DNA from: Bacillota bacterium
Lineage (GTDB): Bacteria; Bacillota; Clostridia; Christensenellales; Aristaeellaceae
Direction of reading: 5' to 3'
DNA length: 44,232 nt
Assembly (NCBI GenBank): GCA_023435435.1
Contig: JAEYRW010000156.1
Location: 1 to 44,232, forward strand
Shown here: positions 16,354 through 24,320 of the stretch, one piece after another
Layout: the number at the start of each line of letters is the position of its first letter
How positions within the stretch are numbered: position 1 is the stretch's first letter
Notes under the pieces: generated by a model
What the model was told of the DNA's origin: nothing
What the model saw: only the letters and a program-made list of their open reading frames with translations
The model's database searches: none
Position numbers and translations under genes: made by a program

Positions 16354-16469
16354 GAGGATATAGGCTGGCGGGAGAACCGTTTCCCGACCGGGGAAAATCG
16401 CGGCACAGGGCTTTTTTTCAGAATATTTTGCAAAGCGGGGCGGTAAGTCCGCACGGATTGGTCAATTTA

Positions 16470-16498
16470 TTGACTTTTCTGGTGCGATATGGTAGCAT
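16470..16498 (+). promoter_or_regulatory. Promoter of the BIG2/GDPD gene
   Basis: TTGACT, 17 bases, TAGCAT, 35 bases before the start codon. Confidence 0.6.
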
Positions 16499-16532
16499 CC
16501 GATTAATGATATACATTTGCGGGGGTGACAAA

Positions 16533-19500
16533 ATGGATTTGCTGCGCCGCCCGAAGGCTGTACTCGTTCTCATCATTGCCCTGCTTTGCGCGCATCCCGG
16601 TCCGGCAAAGTCGGAACAGTCAGGAGCCGTACCGGACGCCGCGCCGACGGTGCTCGAAGAAGAAGAACCGGGCGGCGCGCCTTCCGCCATGCCGACGGTG
16701 CTCGAAGCGGAAGGAACAGGCGGCGCGCCTTCCGCCATGCCGACGGTGCTCGAGGAAGAAGAACAGGGCGGCGCGCCTTCCGCCCTGCCGACGGTGCTCG
16801 AGGAAGAAGAACAGGGCGGCGCGCCTTCCGCCACGCCGGCGGTGCGCGAGGAAGAAGAACCGGACGGCGCGCCTTCCGCCCTGCCGACGGTGCTCGAGGA
16901 AGAAGGACAGGGCGGCGCGCCTTCCGCCCTGCCGACGGTGCTCGAGGAAGAAGGAACAGGCGGCGCGCCTTCCGCCCTGCCGACGGTGCTCGAGGAAGAA
17001 GAACAGGGCGGCGCGCCTTCCGCCGCGCCGACGGTGCTCGAGGAAGAAGGAACAGGCGGCGCGCCTTCCGCCACGCCGACGGTGCTCGAGGAAGAAGAAA
17101 CGGGCACCCGCTCCGACGCCGTCCGAGAGGGGGCGAAAACGGGTGAGGAGGGCGTCGGATCAGAGGCCGCATGCGTGCCGACAGCGGCGGAACCGCAATC
17201 CGCGCCCGGGCCCGACACGGCGGCGCAAGCGGGGGCCGATGTCGCTGCGCTTTCCCTGGACCGGGATGCGCTCTCCCTCCTGGTGGGGGAGGAGGCGCGA
17301 TTGGTCGCCTCGGGGACGGATGTGCGCTGGCGTTCTTCGGACGAAAGCGTGATCACGGTGGCGGGGGGACTGGTCGCGGCGGTTGGCCCGGGAGAAGCCG
17401 ACGCGATCGCCACGACGCCGGACGGAGAGCGTGCCGCTTCCTGCCGCGTGTACGTGCGGCGCGCGGTTTCGGAAATTGCGCCCACCCAGGCAAAACTTTC
17501 ACTGGGTGTGGGGGAAAAGCGCACGCTGGTGTGCGATTTGGCGCCGGCGGACGCGGTGCCGGATTTGTGCTACTCGTCCAGTGACAAGCGCGTCGCAAAG
17601 GTGAACGCATCCGGCGTGGTGACCGCCAAGGGGACCGGTCGCGCGGTCATCACCATCGAAGACGCAGGCGGCGCGACGGCCCAAGTGACGGTTCGGGTGT
17701 GGAAGGCGCCGCGGTCCGTTTCCCTCTCGGCGGCACGCAATGTGGTGGGCGTCGGGGAAACCCTCCCGCTCGAGGTCGGGTTCTCCAAAGGGTACGGCGG
17801 AGGCTACGCGCTGTTTTCCGGCGACGAGTCGGTGGCGGAAATCTCCGGCGACGCCGTCGTCGCGCGCGCCCCGGGCACCTCGAGGATTTCGGTCAGGACA
17901 TACAATGGCAAAACAAAGAAGGGCACACTGACGGTGCGGCCCGCGCCGGAGAGCGTGCGCCTTGATCAGACGGAGCTGACCCTCGGTGTGGGAGAAAAGA
18001 CCGTCCTGACCGCGGCGCTCAGCGAGGGAAGTGCCGGCGTGTATACATTTTCGTCCGGTGACGAGACGGTCGCGAGGGTGGGCGCGTCTACCGGCAAGGT
18101 CACGGCTGTGGGGGCCGGGATCGCCGAAATTGTCGTCAGGACGTACAACGGGTGCGAGTCGGTATGCCGGGTCACAGTCTCTCCCGCGCCGAAATCGGTA
18201 GAACTCTCCCTGCCGGATGGAATGAAAGCCCTCGGCGTGGGCGAGCGATTGCGGCTCTCCACGGTTCTGTTGCCGGAGGGGAGCGCGGGGCGCGTCGCTT
18301 ACAAATCAAGCAACGCGCGATGCGTCGCGGTGAACAAAAACGGCGTCGTGACCGGAAAGCGCGCGGGGTGCGCCGTCATCACCGCCACCGCCTATAACGG
18401 CAAAAAAACAAAACTGACCGTCACTGTCAAGAAGGCCCCCCAATCACTGTCCCTTTCTTTCGACCGGGCGCTTCTTGGCGTGGGGGAGTCGACGCGCTGC
18501 CGCGTCCGTCTGCCCTCGGGGAGCGCGGGCGGAAGCACCCTTGAATCGAGTGACGAAAGCATCGCCCGCGTGGAGGACGGCCGCGTGGTCGCCGTCGGGC
18601 CGGGAAGCGCCGTCATTACAGCCACCGCATACAACGGAAAATCATGCGGCGCGACCATTCAAGTCGCATCCGCGCCGGAGGAGGTGCGCGTTTCGCCCGA
18701 CCATGCCGTCATCGGCGTCGGGGACAGCCTCGTCCTCGCGGCGGTGCTGAACGAGGGGTCGGCGGGCGCTTGCGGATTTTCCGGCGATGCGCCCACCGTC
18801 GCGGCGGTGGATTCGGAAACAGGCGCCGTGAAGGCCGCGGGGGTGGGGGAGGCGACCGTCACCGTCACCGCATACAACGGCGTGCAGGCCTCCGCGCAAA
18901 TCTCGGTGGTCGCCGCGCCGGAAAAGCTCACGCTCCTTGCGCCCGCACCGGACGCCGGTGCTTATCTTCTCGAAATCGAAAAGGGGGACACGTTTCAGAT
19001 CGTGCCGGACATGGACGGGCGAACGGCCATGGGCATGACCTACAAAAGCGCCAAGACTTCAGTCGCCTCGGTGAGCGCTTCGGGCCTCGTGACCGCAAAG
19101 GGCAGCGGAAGCTGTACCGTTACCGCCACCGCGTACAACGGCAAGTCGGTGAAGATCCGCGTAACCGTCAAAATATGGGTGGACATGCTGGACGACGATT
19201 ATGTCGCCCACGCGATGGGCGACATGGAGGACAAGACGTACACCAATTCTTTGGATGCGTTTTTGACGAACTATGCCCTGGGCTGCCGAATCTTCGAGTG
19301 CGACCTGTCCCGGACCGCCGACGGCGGGATTGTGCTGTGGCACAACTGGGCCAAGAATCAAATCAACGCGGAAACGCCGCTTGGGTATGTGCCCACCCTT
19401 GCGGAGTTCCGGCAGATGAAGATCGACGACAAGTACACGCCCCTCACATACCGGGACCTCATCGCGCTGATGAAGGAATATCCGGACGCCCGGTTTCTCA

Positions 19501-19928
19501 TCGACTCCAAACTGAGCACGCCGGAAGCTGCCACGCAGATGTACAGCCAGATGCGGAGCATCGCCGAGGAGGAGGACGCCCTTGGAGCCCTTGACCGCAC
19601 CATCGTGTACGTGTACAGCAAGTCGATTTACCGCGCCATCGACGATGTGTATCACTTTGATCAGTACGTGTACGCCTTCTACTTCCTCGACAAGAAGGCG
19701 CCGAGCACCGAGCGTTTCAAGGCAATTGCCGATTTTTGCGCGCAGAATGGAATCGACGTGATCGCCCTCCCGGACGAGTGGTGGAGCGCGGGATACATGT
19801 CCGCGCTCAGGAAAGCCGATCTGGCCATGGAGATTCATGTGGTAAATTCCGCGGCGCGGGCGAAAAAGCTGAGAAAGAGCGGCGTCTCGTGGATCTGCAC
19901 GGACAAGCCGTTCCGATTGGAAAGATGA
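16533..19928 (+). CDS. Secreted BIG2-repeat protein with C-terminal GDPD-like domain
   Basis: A 1131-residue protein. The signal peptide (MDLLRRPKAVLVL to PAKSE) has no lipobox at the cut site. Residues 38-191 are an acidic 16-residue repeat (PTVLEEEE-x-GGAPSA) in about 9.6 copies. Residues about 237-881 form eight BIG2 Ig-like domains, recognisable by L-G-V-G-E, Y-x-S-S-D/N, G-V-V-T-A/G-K and T-A-Y-N-G. Residues about 883-1131 form a PI-PLC/GDPD-like TIM barrel with V-A-H-A-M-G, Y-T-N-S-L-D-A-F, F-E-C-D-L-S-R-T-A-D-G and L-W-H-N-W. The likely role is a wall-exposed stalk presenting a phosphodiesterase on glycerophosphodiesters or polymers. No LPXTG or SLH anchor is visible. An upstream in-frame start lacks a ribosome site. 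Confidence 0.88.
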   Translation: MDLLRRPKAVLVLIIALLCAHPGPAKSEQSGAVPDAAPTVLEEEEPGGAPSAMPTVLEAEGTGGAPSAMPTVLEEEEQGGAPSALPTVLEEEEQGGAPSATPAVREEEEPDGAPSALPTVLEEEGQGGAPSALPTVLEEEGTGGAPSALPTVLEEEEQGGAPSAAPTVLEEEGTGGAPSATPTVLEEEETGTRSDAVREGAKTGEEGVGSEAACVPTAAEPQSAPGPDTAAQAGADVAALSLDRDALSLLVGEEARLVASGTDVRWRSSDESVITVAGGLVAAVGPGEADAIATTPDGERAASCRVYVRRAVSEIAPTQAKLSLGVGEKRTLVCDLAPADAVPDLCYSSSDKRVAKVNASGVVTAKGTGRAVITIEDAGGATAQVTVRVWKAPRSVSLSAARNVVGVGETLPLEVGFSKGYGGGYALFSGDESVAEISGDAVVARAPGTSRISVRTYNGKTKKGTLTVRPAPESVRLDQTELTLGVGEKTVLTAALSEGSAGVYTFSSGDETVARVGASTGKVTAVGAGIAEIVVRTYNGCESVCRVTVSPAPKSVELSLPDGMKALGVGERLRLSTVLLPEGSAGRVAYKSSNARCVAVNKNGVVTGKRAGCAVITATAYNGKKTKLTVTVKKAPQSLSLSFDRALLGVGESTRCRVRLPSGSAGGSTLESSDESIARVEDGRVVAVGPGSAVITATAYNGKSCGATIQVASAPEEVRVSPDHAVIGVGDSLVLAAVLNEGSAGACGFSGDAPTVAAVDSETGAVKAAGVGEATVTVTAYNGVQASAQISVVAAPEKLTLLAPAPDAGAYLLEIEKGDTFQIVPDMDGRTAMGMTYKSAKTSVASVSASGLVTAKGSGSCTVTATAYNGKSVKIRVTVKIWVDMLDDDYVAHAMGDMEDKTYTNSLDAFLTNYALGCRIFECDLSRTADGGIVLWHNWAKNQINAETPLGYVPTLAEFRQMKIDDKYTPLTYRDLIALMKEYPDARFLIDSKLSTPEAATQMYSQMRSIAEEEDALGALDRTIVYVYSKSIYRAIDDVYHFDQYVYAFYFLDKKAPSTERFKAIADFCAQNGIDVIALPDEWWSAGYMSALRKADLAMEIHVVNSAARAKKLRKSGVSWICTDKPFRLER
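16644..17105 (+). repeat. 48-bp coding minisatellite (about 9.6 units)
   Basis: Tandem 48-bp units encode a 16-residue repeat with consensus PTVLEEEEQGGAPSAx. Nine full units and one 30-bp partial unit keep the frame. Variants fall at a few codons (E-P, E-Q, G-T, G-Q; final residue M, L, T or A). Near-identity at DNA level implies recent unequal exchange or slippage and likely length variation between strains. Confidence 0.95.
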
Positions 19929-19952
19929 TCGGAATGGGAATCTATGGGAAAG

Positions 19953-19976
19953 CGGGCCGCAAGGCCCGTTTTTTTT
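19953..19976 (+). terminator. Intrinsic terminator after the BIG2/GDPD gene
   Basis: CGGGCC, loop GCAA, GGCCCG, eight T. Confidence 0.9.
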
Positions 19977-19987
19977 GCGCAATCATA

Positions 19988-20016
19988 TTGACAAAAGTCG
20001 ATTTGAGGTATATGCT
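19988..20016 (+). promoter_or_regulatory. Promoter of the arsenic-resistance cluster
   Basis: TTGACA, 17 bases, TATGCT; about 60 bases before the thioredoxin-like gene. No obvious ArsR operator dyad was found around it. Confidence 0.7.
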
Positions 20017-20074
20017 GGTCACATCCAATGAATTCGATTTGGGTGGACAGGGATCGAGAAAGGAAGCGTTGGGA

Positions 20075-20359
20075 ATGGGACTGTTTGGGAAAAAGACGGA
20101 GGGCCACGGCGGGGATGCCGCCATTAAGGTGTTGGGCGCGGGGTGCCCGAAGTGCCGGCAGCTGGAGGAATCGGTGAAGGCGGCGCTTGCCCAAAGGGGC
20201 GTCGCGGAAGAAGTGGGTCACGTGACGGACTATGCCGAAATCGCGGCATACGGCGTCATGTCCACGCCCGCGCTGGTGGTGGACGGCAAGGTCGTCTCCT
20301 ACGGGAAGGTGCTAAAAACCGAGGAAGTCGCGGCGATTCTCGAAAAGGCGCGGGGATGA
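20075..20359 (+). CDS. Thioredoxin-like redox-active disulfide protein
   Basis: A 94-residue small thioredoxin-fold protein. After a short Gly/Lys leader comes I-K-V-L-G-A-G-C-P-K-C-R-Q-L (CPKC redox site), then S-T-P-A-L-V-V-D-G-K-V-V-S-Y-G-K with the cis-Pro. This matches the redox-active disulfide protein 2 family often found in arsenic or permease operons. It probably supplies reducing equivalents to the arsenate reductase two genes on. AAGGAAG lies upstream; longer in-frame starts are less likely. Confidence 0.87.
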   Translation: MGLFGKKTEGHGGDAAIKVLGAGCPKCRQLEESVKAALAQRGVAEEVGHVTDYAEIAAYGVMSTPALVVDGKVVSYGKVLKTEEVAAILEKARG

Positions 20360-20569
20360 CGGAGAAGGGCGCGCATCGATAAGCGCAAATGCGCGTCCGG
20401 CCACCGCATCCGCAAACCGCTGAAGGAATATCGGGTTCACGCGGTTGTTCCGGATGAGGACGAAGGCGAGCCGCTCGGCCCATGCATGGAAGCCGACAGG
20501 GCAATTTGCACCGGATTCGGGACATGTGCTGTTATGCTGTGGAAATTGCATTGGATTGGGGTAAGACGG
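20360..20569 (+). other. Intergenic stretch without a recognised gene
   Basis: 210 bases between the thioredoxin-like gene and acr3. A TGTTATGCT extended -10-like sequence ends near 20537 and could give acr3 its own promoter. Minus-strand translation reads F-H-A-W-A-E-R-L-A-F-V-L and similar without a start or a complete domain; it may be a gene remnant. No terminator was seen. Confidence 0.4.
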
Positions 20570-21616
20570 ATGGCGAACAAGGCGCGGGGAATTGGCTTTT
20601 TTGAGAGGTATCTCACATTTTGGGTGATTCTGTGCATGGTGCTGGGCACGCTGGTCGGTCAATATTTGCCCGGAATTCCCGCTTTCCTCGGGCGCTTTAC
20701 ATATGCAAACGTATCGATTCCCATTGCGGTCCTCATCTGGCTGATGATTTACCCGATGATGCTCAAGGTAAATTTTCAAAGCGTCCGCGACGTCGGCAAG
20801 AATCCAAAGGGATTGTTTGTGACGTGGGTGACAAACTGGCTCATCAAGCCCTTTACCATGTTCGGCATCGCCTGGTTTTTCTTTTTCGTTGCGTTCAGGG
20901 GCCTGATTTCGTCCGAGCTGGCCCGCGACTACCTTGCGGGCGCTGTGCTGCTCGGGGCCGCGCCGTGCACGGCGATGGTCTTTGTCTGGAGCCACCTGAC
21001 CCACGGGAATCCCGCCTATACCGTCGTTCAGGTGGCGACCAACGACCTCATCATTCTGGTCGCCTTCTCACCGCTTGTGGCATTTCTGATGGGCGTGGGG
21101 GGCGTGCGGATTCCTTGGGATACGCTGCTTCTCTCCGTCGCGCTGTTTGTGGTGATCCCGCTTGCGGGCGGCGTACTTACCCGGATGCGGATGACGCGGC
21201 GCAGAGGCGAGGCGTATTTTCAGAATGTGTTTTTGCCCAAGTGGAACAACGCCACCGTATCCGGTCTCCTTTTGACGTTGGTCATCCTCTTTTCCTTTCA
21301 AGGCAAGGTAATCCTTGAAAATCCGCTGCACATCCTGCTGATCGCGATTCCGCTCACCATACAGACGTTTCTGATCTTTTTTATCGCCTACCTTGCGAGC
21401 AGAATGCTCAGGCTCGAGCACGAAATCGCCGCGCCGGCCGGAATGATCGGCGCATCCAACTTCTTCGAATTGGCCGTCGCGGTGGCGATCTCGCTGTTCG
21501 GCGCGCAGAGTCCCGCCGCGTTGGCCACCGTTGTCGGCGTTCTGGTGGAAGTTCCCGTCATGCTGACGCTGGTTAAAATCGCGAATCAGACAAGGAGATG
21601 GTTTCAATATGAATAA
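20570..21616 (+). CDS. acr3: ACR3-family arsenite efflux permease
   Basis: A 348-residue, ten-helix BASS-superfamily transporter that exports As(III), probably As(OH)3. Family hallmarks are L-I-W-L-M-I-Y-P-M-M-L-K-V, the essential Cys in G-A-A-P-C-T-A-M-V-F-V-W, and the late helix G-M-I-G-A-S-N-F-F-E-L-A-V-A. The start codon has only a weak ribosome site (GGGGTAAG). Its last codons overlap the start of arsC, giving a coupled efflux/reductase pair. Confidence 0.94.
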   Translation: MANKARGIGFFERYLTFWVILCMVLGTLVGQYLPGIPAFLGRFTYANVSIPIAVLIWLMIYPMMLKVNFQSVRDVGKNPKGLFVTWVTNWLIKPFTMFGIAWFFFFVAFRGLISSELARDYLAGAVLLGAAPCTAMVFVWSHLTHGNPAYTVVQVATNDLIILVAFSPLVAFLMGVGGVRIPWDTLLLSVALFVVIPLAGGVLTRMRMTRRRGEAYFQNVFLPKWNNATVSGLLLTLVILFSFQGKVILENPLHILLIAIPLTIQTFLIFFIAYLASRMLRLEHEIAAPAGMIGASNFFELAVAVAISLFGAQSPAALATVVGVLVEVPVMLTLVKIANQTRRWFQYE

Positions 21617-22007
21617 GCAGAAGGTTGCCTTTCTCTGCGTGCACAATAGCTGCCGCAGCCAGATCGCCGAGGCGCTGGGGAAGCACCTGGCTGGGGGCGC
21701 GTTCGAAAGTTTTTCCGCGGGCACGGAGAAAAAGGACAAAATCAATCCCGACGCCGTGCGGCTGATGAAGCAAATCTACGGCATCGACATGGAAAAGACC
21801 CAGCGGCCGAAGCTTCTCCAGGAATTGCCGCCCGTGGACGTGGTGGTCACAATGGGCTGCAACGTCGAATGTCCGTTTCTCCCCTGCAAGCGCCGGGAGG
21901 ACTGGGGACTTGACGACCCCACCGGCAAGGGTGACGAGGCGTTCCGCGAGGTGATTCGCGCCGTCGAGGAAAACATCCGCAGGCTCCGGGGCGAACTTCT
22001 GGGTTAA
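21609..22007 (+). CDS. arsC: Arsenate reductase, thioredoxin-coupled (LMW-PTPase fold)
   Basis: 132 residues. The phosphatase-like loop F-L-C-V-H-N-S-C-R-S binds arsenate. The resolving cysteines sit in G-C-N-V-E-C-P-F-L-P-C-K, and D-W-G-L-D-D-P-T-G-K provides the catalytic Asp. Reduces As(V) to As(III) for export by ACR3, with electrons from a thioredoxin (candidate encoded at 20075-20359). Overlaps acr3 by eight bases. No ArsR gene is present in the cluster. Confidence 0.95.
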   Translation: MNKQKVAFLCVHNSCRSQIAEALGKHLAGGAFESFSAGTEKKDKINPDAVRLMKQIYGIDMEKTQRPKLLQELPPVDVVVTMGCNVECPFLPCKRREDWGLDDPTGKGDEAFREVIRAVEENIRRLRGELLG

Positions 22008-22039
22008 TCGCGCGGGTACCTCAAAATTTCATACTGTTT

Positions 22040-22048
22040 TGCTATAAT
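22040..22048 (+). promoter_or_regulatory. Extended -10 promoter of lrgAB
   Basis: TGCTATAAT (TGn plus perfect TATAAT), about 40 bases before the LrgA-like start; no clear -35. Confidence 0.55.
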
Positions 22049-22086
22049 GGCCGCATCAATCACAGCGGATAACGGAGCGTGAACCG

Positions 22087-22449
22087 ATGAGACTCATGAG
22101 GCAATTCCTGATCATCGCGGCCTTCTCCTTTTTCGGGGAGGTCGCGAAAGCGTTGATTCCCTTTTCCATCCCCGCCAGCGTGTACGGACTTTTCCTGATG
22201 CTGGCCGCGTTGTCCCTGGGCGTGGTCAAGCCCAACCAGGTGCACGACGCCGCGAAATACCTGATCGAGATCATGCCCCTGATGTTCGTCCCCGTTGGCG
22301 TCGGGCTCATGAGCACCTGGGGCGCGATCAAGCCCATCGCCCTGCCGGTTGTCATCATTTCGGTGGTTTCCACATTGGTCGTGCTGGCGGCGACGGGTCA
22401 CGCGACGCAGGCAGTGGTTCGGCTCACCGGCAGGAGGGCGGGGCGATGA
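22087..22449 (+). CDS. lrgA: CidA/LrgA-family membrane protein
   Basis: A 120-residue, four-helix, holin-like protein with I-P-F-S-I-P-A-S-V-Y-G-L, V-x-D-A-A-K-Y-L-I-E-I-M-P-L-M-F-V-P-V-G-V-G-L-M. These match the CidA/LrgA family that modulates murein hydrolase activity, cell lysis or pyruvate/overflow metabolite transport with LrgB. Overlaps the next gene by four bases (ATGA). Confidence 0.9.
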   Translation: MRLMRQFLIIAAFSFFGEVAKALIPFSIPASVYGLFLMLAALSLGVVKPNQVHDAAKYLIEIMPLMFVPVGVGLMSTWGAIKPIALPVVIISVVSTLVVLAATGHATQAVVRLTGRRAGR

Positions 22450-23138
22450 AGAATTTTTTTACCGAATCCACTTACTTCGGCGTCGTGGTGAGCCTCGTTG
22501 CCTTTGAAATCGGACGGTTTCTCCAGAAGCGGCTCAAGCTGCCGCTTTTCAACCCGATCCTCATCGGCATAGTGCTCATCATCGGGCTGCTCCTCGCGCT
22601 GGGCGTGGAATATGACAGCTACTACGACGGCGCCAAAATCATTTCCTACCTTCTTACCCCCGCCACCATCTGCCTGGCGGTGCCGCTGTACGAGCAGCTG
22701 GCGCTTCTGCGCAAAAACGTGGGGGCGCTGGCGGCGGGCATCGTGGCGGGCGTGCTCGCCAATTTCGTGACCATTCTGGTGCTCGCGAAGCTGTTCGGGC
22801 TCGACAGGTTCCAGTTCGTGACGCTTTTGCCCAAGTCCATCACCACCGCCATCGGCATGGACGTCAGCGAGGCGCTGGGCGGGACGGTGGCGGTGACGGT
22901 GGCGGCGATCATCGTGACCGGTACAGTGGGGAACATGTTCGCCGAATCTCTGTTCCGACTGATCCGCGTCCGCGAACCCATCGCCAAGGGCCTGGCGCTG
23001 GGCACCGCCGCCCATGCCATCGGCACCGCCAAGGCCATGGAGATCGGCGAGGTGGAGGGCGCGATGAGCTCCCTCGCGCTCACGGTGTGCGGTCTGTTGA
23101 CGGCGGTGGCGGCGTCGTTTCTCGCCCAGGCGTATTAA
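22446..23138 (+). CDS. lrgB: LrgB-family membrane protein
   Basis: A 230-residue polytopic LrgB-like protein. Landmarks are N-P-I-L-I-G-I-V, L-L-T-P-A-T-I-C-L-A-V-P-L-Y, L-L-P-K-S-I-T-T-A-I-G-M and the Gly-rich G-T-A-A-H-A-I-G-T-A-K-A. Coupled to lrgA. Its stop codon overlaps the stop of the convergent peptidase gene within TTAA, with no terminator between. Confidence 0.93.
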   Translation: MKNFFTESTYFGVVVSLVAFEIGRFLQKRLKLPLFNPILIGIVLIIGLLLALGVEYDSYYDGAKIISYLLTPATICLAVPLYEQLALLRKNVGALAAGIVAGVLANFVTILVLAKLFGLDRFQFVTLLPKSITTAIGMDVSEALGGTVAVTVAAIIVTGTVGNMFAESLFRLIRVREPIAKGLALGTAAHAIGTAKAMEIGEVEGAMSSLALTVCGLLTAVAASFLAQAY

Positions 23139-24121
23139 TTGGTGTAGTACAGCCGCCGGAAAAGCGTGGGATAGGCGGAGAGAAACTGCGCCAGCGTGGT
23201 GCGGGAGCTGGAACCGGGATCGTTGATTGTAAAGCCCGATGCGGTGAGGCTGCTTCCGCCGGAATAGCCCGTGATGACCACGAAGTGCGAGCCTCCGGAG
23301 GCATTTTTGCAGCCTACCACCACCGGGACGCCGCTTTTCAGCTTGGCGTAGAGCTGGCTGAACGTGATGCTTGAAACCAGCGCGTAGTTGTCCGGCCAGT
23401 AGAGGGAGCCGCTGGAATCGTAGGAGAGGCGCTCCTCCATCTCGTCCGGCGTGACGGTCGAGCCGGTGCGGTAGGATTCCGTCATGGCAAGCGCCGTCGT
23501 TGCGCAGCCGATGCTCCCGATGGTCTTCCCCGAATCGCCCACCTCGACGGCGGCCCAGCGGCTGTCCGTCTGTTTGTAACTGGGCACATTCAGTGAAATG
23601 GCGGCGTATGTGGTCGCGGTAGATGCGGATGAATCGCCGACGGATTTGAGATAGCTCGCGTTCACATAGCCGACGCTCGTTCCGTTGTAGACGATCTTCG
23701 CGAAATTGCCCGACGTCGAGAGCTTGACCACCACTGTGCCCCGGGAGAGAACCGTCTTGACGGCATAGGAGGCGGAAGGGCCGCCGCGGACATTCAGGGC
23801 GCTCGCCGAAACCGCTCGGGCCGCGCTGCCTGAAATTTCGCTGATGTAGTCGGCCGAGCAATAGCCGGTCTTTCCGCCCGGCAGCCCCACGCGCCACCAG
23901 CCGCCGCTCTTTTCGTAGAGCATGACCGTGGCGCCCTTGGAAAGGGTTGTGACGACCCCATAGGAAGACGCCGGGCCGCTGCGGACGTTCAGCTGTGCCG
24001 CGGACGTCTTGACCGTGCCAGCCGTGGGCGATGCGCTCGACGCATATGCGACGGGCCCTCCCAGAGAGATGAATGTAATCGCGCAGATCATTGCGAGGAA
24101 ATAAGCCGTGAATCGTTTCAT
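23135..24121 (-). CDS. Secreted peptidase: two SH3-like domains plus C39-like papain fold
   Basis: 328 residues. The signal peptide starts MKRFTAYFLAMI and ends near YASSA. Two bacterial SH3 domains follow (about 40-98 with L-N-V-R-S-G-P and about 105-165 with L-N-V-R-G-G-P), which usually bind cell wall. The C-terminal peptidase_C39_2-like domain (about 180-328) has the Cys in I-G-S-I-G-C-A-T-T-A-L-A-M, His in G-S-H-F-V-V-I-T-G-Y and Asn-Asp in T-I-N-D-P-G. Probably a wall-associated cysteine peptidase or amidase. AAGGAGA precedes the start; upstream in-frame codons have no secretion signal. Confidence 0.9.
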   Translation of the reverse strand: MKRFTAYFLAMICAITFISLGGPVAYASSASPTAGTVKTSAAQLNVRSGPASSYGVVTTLSKGATVMLYEKSGGWWRVGLPGGKTGYCSADYISEISGSAARAVSASALNVRGGPSASYAVKTVLSRGTVVVKLSTSGNFAKIVYNGTSVGYVNASYLKSVGDSSASTATTYAAISLNVPSYKQTDSRWAAVEVGDSGKTIGSIGCATTALAMTESYRTGSTVTPDEMEERLSYDSSGSLYWPDNYALVSSITFSQLYAKLKSGVPVVVGCKNASGGSHFVVITGYSGGSSLTASGFTINDPGSSSRTTLAQFLSAYPTLFRRLYYTN

Positions 24122-24153
24122 TTCTTGTCTCCTTATTACAATATTGTGTATGT

Positions 24154-24182
24154 ATGGTAACATATTCGTCTTTCTTGAACAA
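24154..24182 (-). promoter_or_regulatory. Promoter of the SH3/C39-like peptidase gene
   Basis: On the minus strand, TTGTTC, 17 bases, TACCAT, about 33 bases upstream of the start, in an A/T-rich stretch. Confidence 0.5.
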
Positions 24183-24320
24183 TGGTAATATATGGAAGCC
24201 TGTTTTTGGGCTCGACGAGGTCCGGGGTAAAGCCCCGGGCCTTTGAAGTACGGCGAATCGCATAAAAAAAGTGTGCGGGCACAATAATAACAGAGATTTT
24301 CGGCAGAAAGGGAAGGCGGC

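Noticed and set aside
16644..17105. CRISPR array
   Set aside because: The units are contiguous 48-bp repeats without spacers and are translated in frame.
16418..17524. Long minus-strand open frame (368 codons) across the 48-bp repeats
   Set aside because: It is a by-product of the in-frame tandem repeat: the peptide is Ser/Pro low-complexity with no domain, and the plus frame has signal peptide, promoter and domains.
20370..20510. Minus-strand gene (peptide beginning F-H-A-W-A-E-R-L)
   Set aside because: No start codon with ribosome site, no recognisable domain, and it runs into the thioredoxin-like gene antisense; at most a remnant.
24255..24290. Sigma-G promoter for the ger operon
   Set aside because: A CACAATA -10-like box exists, but the candidate -35 boxes are at spacings of 15 or 20 bases, outside the usual range.
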